From positions 1 through 47,467 of IMG/VR virus record IMGVR_UViG_3300042391_000951: 47,467 nucleotides of DNA. One strand, 5' to 3'. The translations under genes were made by a program, and so were the position numbers. The notes beneath the pieces were generated by a model. The model was not told the origin of the DNA. It worked only from the letters and a program-made list of their open reading frames with translations, and searched no databases. Source of the stretch: a virus. Shown piece by piece: positions 1-8,587 of this stretch. Position 1 is the stretch's first letter, and each line of letters opens with the position of its first letter.

Positions 1-1272
1 ACACAGCGCAATGACTATGCCTATGACATTAGGTACACTGTGGCTCCATACATTGTGAAAAATGTGGCCAGTCAGTACTTTCCGGTTAGCACTTTTTCTG
101 GAATACACAAAAGCTACCCCTATTGGTTTACCGGACAAAATACTGCGGTGCTGGAATATCAAGAACAGCTCAACGCATTGTACAGCCTTACAGTGAGTGG
201 TGACAATCCCAAATACAGTGCTCTAGCAGAAGAACGCAAAAACTTCTCATCCAGCATGAGAGATATTGTAAAATACAACTATGCTCCGCGCAGTACAGAA
301 AGCAGTTCAGGCGCCGACGGCAAGAGTAATGAGATTGGTGCCAACTTGACAGAAGACCTTATGAGTCCAGGAGATCTTGCCAATTGCAAAATCAAGATTA
401 TTGGCGACCCAGACTGGATTCAGCAAGGCAGTTTGTTTCAACCAGTCACACCAGGCTCATACAATGTTGAGGCCACCACTGGCTGGAATGAAGATGGCAG
501 TATTGGGTTTGATTGTGGTGATGTGTTGTTTGAAATTGTGTGGCAACGCCCTGAGGATTATGATCTGGCCACTGGCCTTGCAGACCCCTATGCCGTGACA
601 CAGAAAAAATACGGCAATCGCGAGCCCATACAAAGCCGTGTGTATATCTGTACCAAGGTCATTAGCGAATTTAGGCAAGGCAAGTTTGAACAAACAGTTG
701 AAGGCACCCTATATAGATATCCCAAACCTGATGGCACCAATGCCATTGCTCCTGTACAGGACAACAAAACCAGCGAGCGTGGCCAGGCCAGCACCGCAGG
801 TGCGAGCGGGACACCAGATGAGTCTAGCGCAGAAACTGCAAGACTCAAGGCACAAAGCAAGCGTCTAAAAAGCGCGGCTGAAACACCAAAGCCAACGTCA
901 ACAACTGGAACAACACCTACATCGTCAACGGCCCAAGGTGTTCAACAACTACTGAACCCACCTACTACCTTGGCTAATCCAACGCTGACTCAGTTGCAAT
1001 CTAGCCCAGTATATAATGCGGCAAGACGCAGTGGGCAAACACCACAAGCATCCTTAGATGCGGCCAGACAGGCATTTGCTGCCACTGCTGGCGGAAGTCC
1101 GGTAACTAGTAATGGGCAGGCAGTGTCCACGTCACAGGTAGGCGGGCCACCCAAACTTGGAGGGGGAGGTGCAGGATTGTCAGCAGATCAGGCTAGACAA
1201 GCACAGAATATTCCGCAGAATCCCACAAACAGCACTAACCCAAGCGAACAAACTATGGCAAGAACTACTTAA
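1..1272 (+). CDS. Putative baseplate hub-like tail protein (5' partial)
   Basis: The frame is open from base 1 (TQRNDYAYDIRYTV...), so the true start lies outside the window; the GTG at 40 is an internal Val codon, not a start. At least 423 residues are visible. The first ~240 are globular and contain GDPDWIQQG (about residue 135) and VISEFRQGKFEQTVEGTLY (about residue 225), which look like the GDP(x)(I)QQ and 'F..G.F.Q.' strands of phage hub/late-control proteins. The remaining ~180 residues are low complexity (Ala, Thr, Gln, Pro, Ser), ending in a Gly-rich patch. The gene lies 9 bases upstream of the gp5-like spike, where a gp27-like hub would be expected. The hub role is inferred from position and these weak motifs; another tail or baseplate component is possible. 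Confidence 0.55.
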   Translation, partial: TQRNDYAYDIRYTVAPYIVKNVASQYFPVSTFSGIHKSYPYWFTGQNTAVLEYQEQLNALYSLTVSGDNPKYSALAEERKNFSSSMRDIVKYNYAPRSTESSSGADGKSNEIGANLTEDLMSPGDLANCKIKIIGDPDWIQQGSLFQPVTPGSYNVEATTGWNEDGSIGFDCGDVLFEIVWQRPEDYDLATGLADPYAVTQKKYGNREPIQSRVYICTKVISEFRQGKFEQTVEGTLYRYPKPDGTNAIAPVQDNKTSERGQASTAGASGTPDESSAETARLKAQSKRLKSAAETPKPTSTTGTTPTSSTAQGVQQLLNPPTTLANPTLTQLQSSPVYNAARRSGQTPQASLDAARQAFAATAGGSPVTSNGQAVSTSQVGGPPKLGGGGAGLSADQARQAQNIPQNPTNSTNPSEQTMARTT

Positions 1273-1281
1273 GGAAAATAA

Positions 1282-2799
1282 ATGGCAGAAAGTTATCAAC
1301 GCAGTCGAGGAAGAGCACAGAACTACAAGCTAGATCGTGGTGGTGTTCCCGCAGAGTTTGGGCCATTTACTGGTGTTGTAATGAGCACTGTGGATCCCAC
1401 ACGCAGTGGTCGCCTTCGTGTGTTTATTGAAGCCTTTGTTGATGGTGGCCCAGAAGCCATGGAAGATGAATCAAAATGGACCACGGTCAGCTACATGCCA
1501 TCCTTTTATGGCAACACGCCCATGACCGAAACTGAAGGAGCAACCAGCACGTATGGAACCTATCCAGGCAACTCCAACAGCTATGGCATGTGGTTTACCC
1601 CGCCAGATATTGGAATCACAGTAATTTGTATCTTTGTCAACGGGGATAGATCGCAAGGATTTTACATTGGTGCAATTCCTGAACAGGGTCTGGGCAACAT
1701 GATTCCGGCCATTGCTGCCAGCACCAAATATGAAGTTGGCAACGCAAATCAAAAAGAATATTTTGCCAAGGCCACAAGACTACCAGTAAGCGAAATCAAC
1801 CTCAACAACATTGAACTCTTTAATGATCCTAGATTTTTTGATGCAATAAAACCAGTGCATGGTTATCTAGCTCAGGCATTATTTCAGCAAGGCTTGATTG
1901 AAGATCTAGAGCGCGGCACCATAAGATCCAGCAGTCAACGCGAAACCCCATCAGCAGTGTTTGGCGTTTCAACCCCAGGCATACCAATCTATCAAGGCGG
2001 CATGAGCCCCAATGACATTAGAACCAAACTTGACGCCGGCGAAATCAAGCCCAGTCAGGCCAAAGTGATTGGTCGCGTGGGTGGCCACAGTCTAGTCATG
2101 GACGATGGCGACCTAGATGGCGACAATGCTCTGTTTAGATTGCGCACAAGTCTGGGCCATCAAATCACCATGAGTGATACTGGTAACTTCTTTTACATTG
2201 TGCATGCTAATGGGCAAGCATGGTTGGAGTTTGGGGTAGAAGGCACAGTAGATGTGTACGCCACAAACTCAGTAAACATTCGCACCAAGGGCGACATTAA
2301 TTTTCATGCAGACCGAGATATTAATATGTTTGCTGGGCGCAATGTCAATACCAAGTCTGTGGAAAATACACACATTGAAGCCATGAAGGACATGACAATC
2401 ACCAGTCAAGGTGCTTGGACAGCCTACAGCAAATCAACCATTGGAGTCAAAGCCGACGGCACACTGACATTAAACAGTGCTGGCGGTTCATGGGGTGCTG
2501 GCCCCAGTTTGGTCTTGCAAGCTGGCGGCATTGATCTTAACGGCCCCAGTGCTGATCAAATTGAAACGCCCAATCCTCTAACAAAAACACTGCTGGACGA
2601 AACAGAGTTTGATACCAGCAAAGGATGGATTGTGGTTCCTGAAGGGATTGAAAGTATAGTAACTCGTGCGCCCACACACGAACCATACCCGTATCACAAC
2701 AAAGGTGTTGATGTCAAAATTCAATTTGAGGAAGGACAACCCAGTCCGCCTCCAGGCGCAGTGCCTGTTCCCCCAGGCGTGGAAATAGTGGCCAAATAA
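1282..2799 (+). CDS. gp5: gp5-like baseplate spike with OB-fold and beta-helix, no lysozyme domain seen
   Basis: A 505-residue protein that should form the trimeric central spike under the tail tube. Residues 27-133 read as the gp5/VgrG N-terminal OB-fold: FTGVVMSTVDPTRSGRLRVFI at the start and PPDIGITVICIFVNGD...GFYIG at the end. From about residue 324 to 420 there are short strand repeats (VDVYATNSVNI, GDINFHADRDINMFAGRNVN) typical of the VgrG/gp5 C-terminal triple-stranded beta-helix. T4 gp5 (575 aa) carries a lysozyme domain between these two parts; nothing lysozyme-like is visible here, so peptidoglycan cutting must be done elsewhere or not at all. The C-terminal end is Pro-rich (PSPPPGAVPVPPG). 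The ATG is preceded by AAGGA at 1271-1275. The next gene starts 1 base after the stop. Confidence 0.8.
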   Translation: MAESYQRSRGRAQNYKLDRGGVPAEFGPFTGVVMSTVDPTRSGRLRVFIEAFVDGGPEAMEDESKWTTVSYMPSFYGNTPMTETEGATSTYGTYPGNSNSYGMWFTPPDIGITVICIFVNGDRSQGFYIGAIPEQGLGNMIPAIAASTKYEVGNANQKEYFAKATRLPVSEINLNNIELFNDPRFFDAIKPVHGYLAQALFQQGLIEDLERGTIRSSSQRETPSAVFGVSTPGIPIYQGGMSPNDIRTKLDAGEIKPSQAKVIGRVGGHSLVMDDGDLDGDNALFRLRTSLGHQITMSDTGNFFYIVHANGQAWLEFGVEGTVDVYATNSVNIRTKGDINFHADRDINMFAGRNVNTKSVENTHIEAMKDMTITSQGAWTAYSKSTIGVKADGTLTLNSAGGSWGAGPSLVLQAGGIDLNGPSADQIETPNPLTKTLLDETEFDTSKGWIVVPEGIESIVTRAPTHEPYPYHNKGVDVKIQFEEGQPSPPPGAVPVPPGVEIVAK

Positions 2800-2800
2800 C

Positions 2801-4684
2801 ATGAGCAGTTTTACATTTAATCTTGACAGTTTGAAATCCAGCGTTGGCTCAGGAACTGCCAGTGTTGAAAGTGGCCTTTATTCCAAAACAAAAGATGAAG
2901 ACTTGATCTACAAAGGAGCAGATACCATTGTATGGGATCGCTCCAATGCTGAACGACTACGCAGAGGACTTCCAAGTTTAACTGATATTGGATATCCAAG
3001 ACCTCCTGAAGACACGCCTGCAGAAACTGCACCAGCCACAGCGGCTGACGGCTCTGCAAAAACATTTGAAATAAAAGGCCCTCCAGGAATGACTCGAGAG
3101 CAGGCCCTGGAAATTTTTAAAAAACAAGCTGGCACAGGTGGCCTAGTAGGATTTAAATCTGGCGACGTACTCAGTGCCGCAACACAGTCTGCTGATGGAC
3201 TAGAGTCAGCTCAGGCATCGTTACAACAATCTTTAGCTGGAGTTGGTGGCAGTTTAGGCGGCGGCCTAGGCGGCATCAACGTTGGGCAAGTACAAAGCGG
3301 TATTGCACAAGCAGGTGGTGCTCTGGGAGGATCACTGGCAGGAATTGCTCCAGGACTGACTGCCTTGGTAGGTCCCGCAGTGAGTTCAATTGCTGGCGGC
3401 GCAGGCGGAATAGTAAACAGCGCAAAAGCACTGGCCGGCGGCAGCATAGTATCTGAACTAGCCGGGCTCAGTAGTGGCATTGGCAAAGCACTAACTGGTG
3501 GCGCTGGAATGGTAGGATCTATTGCAGCCACTTCTATCAGCACAATCAACAAAGTAATAACCTCAGTACCAGTAACCAACCCCATCAACGTTGCAAATTT
3601 TGCCACAGCTACCACAGCACTTGGTCCCATTGGATCAATGAATACCAGCCAAGTCACTGCCACTTTGGCTCAGGCCAGCAAACTAACTGGACAAGCATTT
3701 AGTTCTGTTAGTGCCACAGGTGCAGGCGGGTTTGGTCTAGACGTAAGTCAATTGGAAACATCAGGATTTGTCAAGCCAGGAACCAGTAACTTTATATCAG
3801 ACGCTTCTGCATCAGTCAACAGTGTGTTAAAATCGCCATCTGTGTGGACTGGAAAAGAAGGTGTTGGTAGTTTGTCAAGTCTGCTGAGTAACCCTGGCGC
3901 ACAGAGTAAAATTCAACAGGACTTGATGGCCAAAGGTGTTGCTGGCCTAGGCGCAGTGGGTGTTCCAGTTGGGGCTCTTTCAGCACAGGGTCTGGCTGGA
4001 ATGAGTCTCAACGCCGCAAAGAGCTTGCCCGGCGCAGAAGCGTTTGCCAAAGGATTACCAATTCCAGGTGACGTTAGTGGTGCAATCAAAGCTGGGTTTG
4101 ATACCAATGTACGTGACGCGGCATTTGCAGTAAATTTAGCTGACGTCAAAGTACCTGAACCATTCAAAGCTATTGATATTCCAATACCCAAAAACAACAC
4201 AGTGTCAAGAGCCACTGTGGATGCGGCTTCTAGTCGCATTGCAGGCAATGAAAAAATACCCACACCTAACTATGGACCGCCTGCTCCAGCTGACGAATCT
4301 GTAGCAGTACAACAGCTCAAGGAACTACAGGCTTTGTTGATTGAAATTGTCAATGACTTAAACAAACGACTGAAAGAAATATATACTACTGAGGATCAAG
4401 TCAAGGCCTTGCAAAATCAACAGCAAATTACTTCTAATGAATGGAGTGCAGTAAACTCTGAATATCAAACCGGCAGAAATTACTACAACGACACTGTGGT
4501 ACCAAAACTGGCTAACTTTACAGAGGTGTACAATCGTGCCGAAAACAATGTGAGAGTGATACTCAGCGGAGATTACAAAACCCTGGAAAAATTTCTTACG
4601 CTCGGTGTAACCCGCAGTCGAGCAGTGAGGGAACAGCTGATGTCCCTGCAATATAAAATAGCAGGCTACGGTCCTGAAACGTAA
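2801..4684 (+). CDS. Gly/Ala-rich tail or baseplate protein of unknown function
   Basis: 627 residues, not recognised. Residues about 140-250 are a long run of small and hydrophobic residues (VGGSLGGGLGGINVG, GIAPGLTALVGPAVSSIAGGAGG) with no charged residues for long stretches. The middle (about 250-470) is also Ala/Ser/Gly-rich. The last ~130 residues are quite different: Gln/Glu/Lys/Asn-rich and likely coiled coil (VQQLKELQALLIEIVNDLNKRLKEIYT). It sits between the spike and gp25 genes, so a baseplate-hub role is likely. A tape measure was considered, but tape measures are usually longer, more helical throughout, and encoded further upstream. An extended chain that inserts in the hub or touches the host membrane would also fit. 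The start codon lies directly after the gp5-like stop (TAAcATG). Confidence 0.7.
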   Translation: MSSFTFNLDSLKSSVGSGTASVESGLYSKTKDEDLIYKGADTIVWDRSNAERLRRGLPSLTDIGYPRPPEDTPAETAPATAADGSAKTFEIKGPPGMTREQALEIFKKQAGTGGLVGFKSGDVLSAATQSADGLESAQASLQQSLAGVGGSLGGGLGGINVGQVQSGIAQAGGALGGSLAGIAPGLTALVGPAVSSIAGGAGGIVNSAKALAGGSIVSELAGLSSGIGKALTGGAGMVGSIAATSISTINKVITSVPVTNPINVANFATATTALGPIGSMNTSQVTATLAQASKLTGQAFSSVSATGAGGFGLDVSQLETSGFVKPGTSNFISDASASVNSVLKSPSVWTGKEGVGSLSSLLSNPGAQSKIQQDLMAKGVAGLGAVGVPVGALSAQGLAGMSLNAAKSLPGAEAFAKGLPIPGDVSGAIKAGFDTNVRDAAFAVNLADVKVPEPFKAIDIPIPKNNTVSRATVDAASSRIAGNEKIPTPNYGPPAPADESVAVQQLKELQALLIEIVNDLNKRLKEIYTTEDQVKALQNQQQITSNEWSAVNSEYQTGRNYYNDTVVPKLANFTEVYNRAENNVRVILSGDYKTLEKFLTLGVTRSRAVREQLMSLQYKIAGYGPET

Positions 4685-4692
4685 AAATACCC

Positions 4693-4700
4693 CATAAATA
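4693..4700 (+). promoter_or_regulatory. T4-type late promoter-like element (CATAAATA)
   Basis: Matches 7 of 8 bases of the T4 late consensus TATAAATA and lies in the only gap before gp25. If the usual spacing applies (last A at about -6), transcription would begin at about 4706, inside the gp25 start codon at 4705. It would thus give either a leaderless gp25 message or serve mainly the downstream genes. Confidence 0.45.
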
Positions 4701-4704
4701 CTGT

Positions 4705-5082
4705 ATGGCAAAGACATTTATTGGTTTTAATACTCAAGGACAATACAAAAAATTTACCTTGACTGGGTTTGAGTTAATCAAACGCGATCTTCTCAACGCC
4801 TTTAACATACGGCAAGGGCAGTTGCCTGGCCGCCCAGAATACGGCACTATTCTCTGGGATTACTTGTTTGAAAATCAACTTGAAGAATTACAAAACAGTA
4901 TCACTCGTGAAGTGCAACGTGTGGCTGGCGGCGATCCTCGAATCTACATCAGTGACGTACAAACTTTCCCCCAGGAAAATGGCATTTTGATACAGGTTGA
5001 ACTTGCTGTAATACCGTCTACTGATGCCGAGCGACTAAGTATTTTTTTCAACAACACAACTCGCACAGCCTCCTACGTATAA
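4705..5082 (+). CDS. gp25: Baseplate wedge protein gp25 (GPW/gp25 family)
   Basis: 125 residues, the normal size for gp25 (T4 gp25 is 132 aa). The protein is part of the inner baseplate wedge ring and starts sheath polymerisation. The family core is visible: a helix followed by GRPEYGTILWDYLFENQ (about residues 46-62), a central helix LQNSITREVQRVAGGDPRI, and a terminal strand pair (VQTFPQENGILIQVELAVIP). The order gp5-like, gp25, gp6 is the usual baseplate order in marine T4-like phages. No clear ribosome binding site precedes ATG 4705, but the N-terminal sequence MAKTFIGFNTQ fits the family and no later Met is a better start. Confidence 0.9.
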   Translation: MAKTFIGFNTQGQYKKFTLTGFELIKRDLLNAFNIRQGQLPGRPEYGTILWDYLFENQLEELQNSITREVQRVAGGDPRIYISDVQTFPQENGILIQVELAVIPSTDAERLSIFFNNTTRTASYV

Positions 5083-5101
5083 CCTAGCCGTTTTTGATGC
5101 C

Positions 5102-5109
5102 GATAAATA
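5102..5109 (+). promoter_or_regulatory. T4-type late promoter-like element (GATAAATA)
   Basis: Seven of eight bases match TATAAATA. With standard spacing, transcription would start near 5115, leaving a 14-base leader that contains the AGAGG ribosome binding site (5116-5120) nine bases before the gp6 ATG at 5129. The geometry is good, so this is a likely functional late promoter for gp6 and the giant gene. Confidence 0.6.
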
Positions 5110-5128
5110 AAACATAGAGGCTCTAACA

Positions 5129-8100
5129 ATGGCAACCACAACAAGACAAACAGCAATATTTGGTGTAGAAGACTGGAAACAGATCTACCAAACCTATCGC
5201 GAAGCAGACTTCCAAAGCTACGACTTTGAAACCCTGCGCAAAAGTTTTGTAGATTATCTGCGTTTGTACTACCCAGAAACTTTCAATGATTATATTGAAA
5301 GTTCAGAATTCATTGCGTTGTTAGACGTCATTGCTTTTATGGGCCAGGCCATGGCCTTCCGCACAGATCTAAACACTCGCGAAAACTACCTGGACACTGC
5401 TGAACGTAGAGACTCAGTGATCAAATTGGCTAATCTTGTAAGCTACACAGCCAAGCGTAACACAGCCGCCCAGGGTCTGCTCAAAGTTCTCAATGTTACC
5501 ACAACAGAAAACGTGGTTGATTATCAAGGCGTAAATTTGGCCAACGTCACTGTGGATTGGGCTGACCCCACAAATCCTGACTGGCAAGAACAGTTTACAG
5601 CAATTATCAATGCTTCACTGTTGGATACTCAGCGCATTGGTCGTCCAGGCAATCGTCAAACCATGCTGGGTGTTAGAACTGACGAGTATGGTATTAACTT
5701 GGTGCCTGGCTATTTGCCCATTGTTCCGTACACGGCCACAGTTGACGGCATTTCAATGCCGTTTGAGGCCATGAGCTCAACCAGTGTTGGTCGAGATTAT
5801 TTGTATGAGCCCAGTCCCACTGTTGGCAACCCATTTAATATTTTGTTTCGCAATGATCAGTTGGGGTTCCAAAGCGCCAACACTGGTTATTTCTTTATGT
5901 TCAAGCAAGGTGTTTTGCAAAATCAAGATTTTAACCTAGCTGAAAAAATTTCTAATCGCACAGTAAACGTCAATATTGAAGGCATCAACAACGAAGATCA
6001 TTGGTTGTTTCAGCTTGACAACGTGGGCAATGTGTCACGTGAGTGGAAATATACTGAAAACATTTATAGTGCGGCAGCTGAACAAATTGGCACAGACCTA
6101 AGTCCCATTTATACAATTACCAGTAGAACCAACGATCAAATCACCATGGTGTTTGGCGATGGTGTGTTCTCAGAAATTCCAGTGGGCACATTCCGTGCCT
6201 ATGTTCGTGCGTCAAACGGTTTGCAGTACATTATCAACCCTGAAGAAATGCAAGCTGTGACCATTCCCATCAGCTACATCAGTCGTAGCGGTAACTTGCA
6301 AACCATCACCTTCACTTGCGGCATTACTCGTCCAGTAAGCAACAGTCAAGCACGTGAAAGCGTTGAAGCAATCAAGCAACGTGCTCCTGCTCGCTACTAC
6401 ACACAAAACCGCATGGTCAACGGTGAAGACTACAACCTCTTCCCATACACACAGTACAATTCAATTGTAAAATCAAAAGCATTGAACCGTTCGTCAATTG
6501 GTACCAGTCGTTATCTGGACTTGATTGACAACACTGGCAAATATTCAAGTATCAACACCTTTGGCAGTGATGGCGGATTGTGGGAACAAAATATTCTTCC
6601 TACTATCCTGTTCTCTTGGACCAGTCGAAATGAAATTGCCGACGTTGTGACCAATCAGGTGCAACCGCAACTGGCTGACTCTACCATGCGCCAGTTTTAT
6701 TATGGTAACTTTCCAAGGGTCACAGAAACAAACTTACCTTATGCCACCACCTGGTTAACAGGAACCACCTGGCAACAAAGCACTACTTTGGCCAACGAGA
6801 CCACCGGCTATTTTGTCAATGGTTCAGGCGTACCAGTACCTGTAGGCAACACCACAACCACAATGTTGAAATATGCAGCCGTGGGAGCATTGATTAAATT
6901 TGTTGCACCCACTGGTTATTACTTTGATGGCAATAACAAACTGCAACAGGGCACTGCAACTCGAGCTGACGAAACCACAGAAATTTGGGCTAGCCCACTG
7001 CAAGTTGTTGGCGATGGCTACAACAACGGAATTGGCAATCTGAGTTCAGGTGCCGGACCAATCACAATCAACAACTTTGTGCCTACGGGCGCCATTGTTG
7101 ACACACTGATTCCGTTGTTTGTAACTGATTTGCCCTTGGACCTTGAACAGGCCATGGCTGAACAAATCTTGTTGTATCGCAACTTTGGTATTGGCTATGA
7201 CAGTAACGGCAGTTTACCAATTACAAATTATACCCCAGGCTCCTGGTACTTGATTACCAGCACTAACCTGGCACAAGATGCTACTTGGAGTCAACAGTAC
7301 GCTGGTAACACTTCGGGCGCTAACCTTGACGCCAGCTGGCTGGTACAGTTTACAACAGAAAATCAAAACTATACCATTAGTTTTCGCGGCCTGGCCTATT
7401 ACTTTGGATCAGTGTTACAAACACGATTCTTCTTTTATGGTGACCAACAAGTATATGACAGCCGTACTGGCACAGTGATCAAGGACTTTATCAATGTGTT
7501 GGCAGTGAACACACAACCTGACAGCACTGCTACCTTGCCTGGAAACATCTATATGACCATCACAGGACAACCGGTAGAAAGCGACGGCTATGTGGATGAC
7601 TTCCAGGTGCTAGTAGGCTACCGAGACAGTGACAATGACGGTGTTCCAGACAATCCAGATTTCTTTGACGAAATTGTTGCACCCACAGTTGATGCCAATC
7701 AAAAGTTGATATTTTTGCAAAAGACCATAGACTTTGATAACCTGCAACGTTTTCTACTGGTTGAGCCAGGCGTTGTCAACAGCGACTATCCCACCTATGA
7801 TGATTTAGAATTGGTAAAACTAGAGTGGAGCCCAGGACAGGTATTTTATGCCTACGCTGACGAAGATTTTTATCAACTGTCTGTTGGTACCACTGGTGTG
7901 CGCACCTTGATTGATGTCAGCAACGAATGGATTGCCAGAACTGGCCGCCAGGCTCTGTACTATCAGTATCGCCACAACTCACCACTAACCAATAGAATTG
8001 ATCCAGGCACAACCAACATCATTGACTTGTATGTTGTGACCCTGGCCTATTATACAGCATACCAAAACTGGATTCGTGACACAACTGGCACTGTGACTGA

Positions 8101-8587
8101 GCCTGCACAGCCCACAATTGATGAGCTTTCAACAGCGTATCAAGGACTGAATGATTATAAAATGTTGAGCGATAATATTATTTTAAATTCCGTAACATTT
8201 AAACCGTTGTTTGGAGAAAAGGCTGCAAGTAGTTTACGAGCCACAATCAAAGTTATTCGTGCTTCAAATTCCACTGCCAGCACCAGCGAAATAAAAAGCG
8301 CAGTTGTGGCAGCCATGAACGATTATTTCTCAATTGACAAATGGAACTTTGGAGACACTTTCTACTTCAGTGAACTTGCGGCTTACTTGCATCGTACACT
8401 GGGATCAATTATTAGCTCAGTGGTACTAGTACCACTGGACACACAAAAATACTTTGGAGACCTTTACGAAATTCGTTCAGAACCCAATGAAATTTTTGCC
8501 AACGGTGCCACAATCAACAACATTGATGTGATTGAAGCATTGACCAGTACCAACCTGCGTACTGCACCAGGTAGCGGAGTAATTTAA
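5129..8587 (+). CDS. gp6: Baseplate wedge protein gp6-like (baseplate J family), enlarged
   Basis: 1152 residues. Gp6 dimers join the six wedges into the baseplate ring. The first ~120 residues carry the recognisable gp6 start in marine T4-like phages (FETLRKSFVDYLRLYYPETFNDY, SSEFIALLDVIAFMGQAMAFR, LDTAERRDSVIKLANLVSYT). Baseplate-J-like segments follow: ITMVFGDGVFSEIPVGTFRAYVR near residue 340, and ARESVEAIKQRAPARYYTQNRMVNGEDYN near 415. The C-terminal part ends with VTFKPLFGEKAASSLRATIKVI and a short helical domain. T4 gp6 is 660 aa, so about 500 extra residues are present, mainly in the middle (about 500-950), where Tyr/Thr-rich beta-type sequence resembles the neighbouring giant protein. 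The stop TAA overlaps the next ATG by one base (8587). Confidence 0.85.
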   Translation: MATTTRQTAIFGVEDWKQIYQTYREADFQSYDFETLRKSFVDYLRLYYPETFNDYIESSEFIALLDVIAFMGQAMAFRTDLNTRENYLDTAERRDSVIKLANLVSYTAKRNTAAQGLLKVLNVTTTENVVDYQGVNLANVTVDWADPTNPDWQEQFTAIINASLLDTQRIGRPGNRQTMLGVRTDEYGINLVPGYLPIVPYTATVDGISMPFEAMSSTSVGRDYLYEPSPTVGNPFNILFRNDQLGFQSANTGYFFMFKQGVLQNQDFNLAEKISNRTVNVNIEGINNEDHWLFQLDNVGNVSREWKYTENIYSAAAEQIGTDLSPIYTITSRTNDQITMVFGDGVFSEIPVGTFRAYVRASNGLQYIINPEEMQAVTIPISYISRSGNLQTITFTCGITRPVSNSQARESVEAIKQRAPARYYTQNRMVNGEDYNLFPYTQYNSIVKSKALNRSSIGTSRYLDLIDNTGKYSSINTFGSDGGLWEQNILPTILFSWTSRNEIADVVTNQVQPQLADSTMRQFYYGNFPRVTETNLPYATTWLTGTTWQQSTTLANETTGYFVNGSGVPVPVGNTTTTMLKYAAVGALIKFVAPTGYYFDGNNKLQQGTATRADETTEIWASPLQVVGDGYNNGIGNLSSGAGPITINNFVPTGAIVDTLIPLFVTDLPLDLEQAMAEQILLYRNFGIGYDSNGSLPITNYTPGSWYLITSTNLAQDATWSQQYAGNTSGANLDASWLVQFTTENQNYTISFRGLAYYFGSVLQTRFFFYGDQQVYDSRTGTVIKDFINVLAVNTQPDSTATLPGNIYMTITGQPVESDGYVDDFQVLVGYRDSDNDGVPDNPDFFDEIVAPTVDANQKLIFLQKTIDFDNLQRFLLVEPGVVNSDYPTYDDLELVKLEWSPGQVFYAYADEDFYQLSVGTTGVRTLIDVSNEWIARTGRQALYYQYRHNSPLTNRIDPGTTNIIDLYVVTLAYYTAYQNWIRDTTGTVTEPAQPTIDELSTAYQGLNDYKMLSDNIILNSVTFKPLFGEKAASSLRATIKVIRASNSTASTSEIKSAVVAAMNDYFSIDKWNFGDTFYFSELAAYLHRTLGSIISSVVLVPLDTQKYFGDLYEIRSEPNEIFANGATINNIDVIEALTSTNLRTAPGSGVI

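Noticed and set aside
3211-3663. A 150-codon - strand frame rich in Ala and Pro
   Set aside because: It is the complement of the Gly/Ala-rich part of the 627-aa gene; the composition follows from that.
2801-4684. Tape measure protein
   Set aside because: The position between spike and gp25 and the Gly-rich composition do not fit; a tape measure would be upstream and mostly helical.
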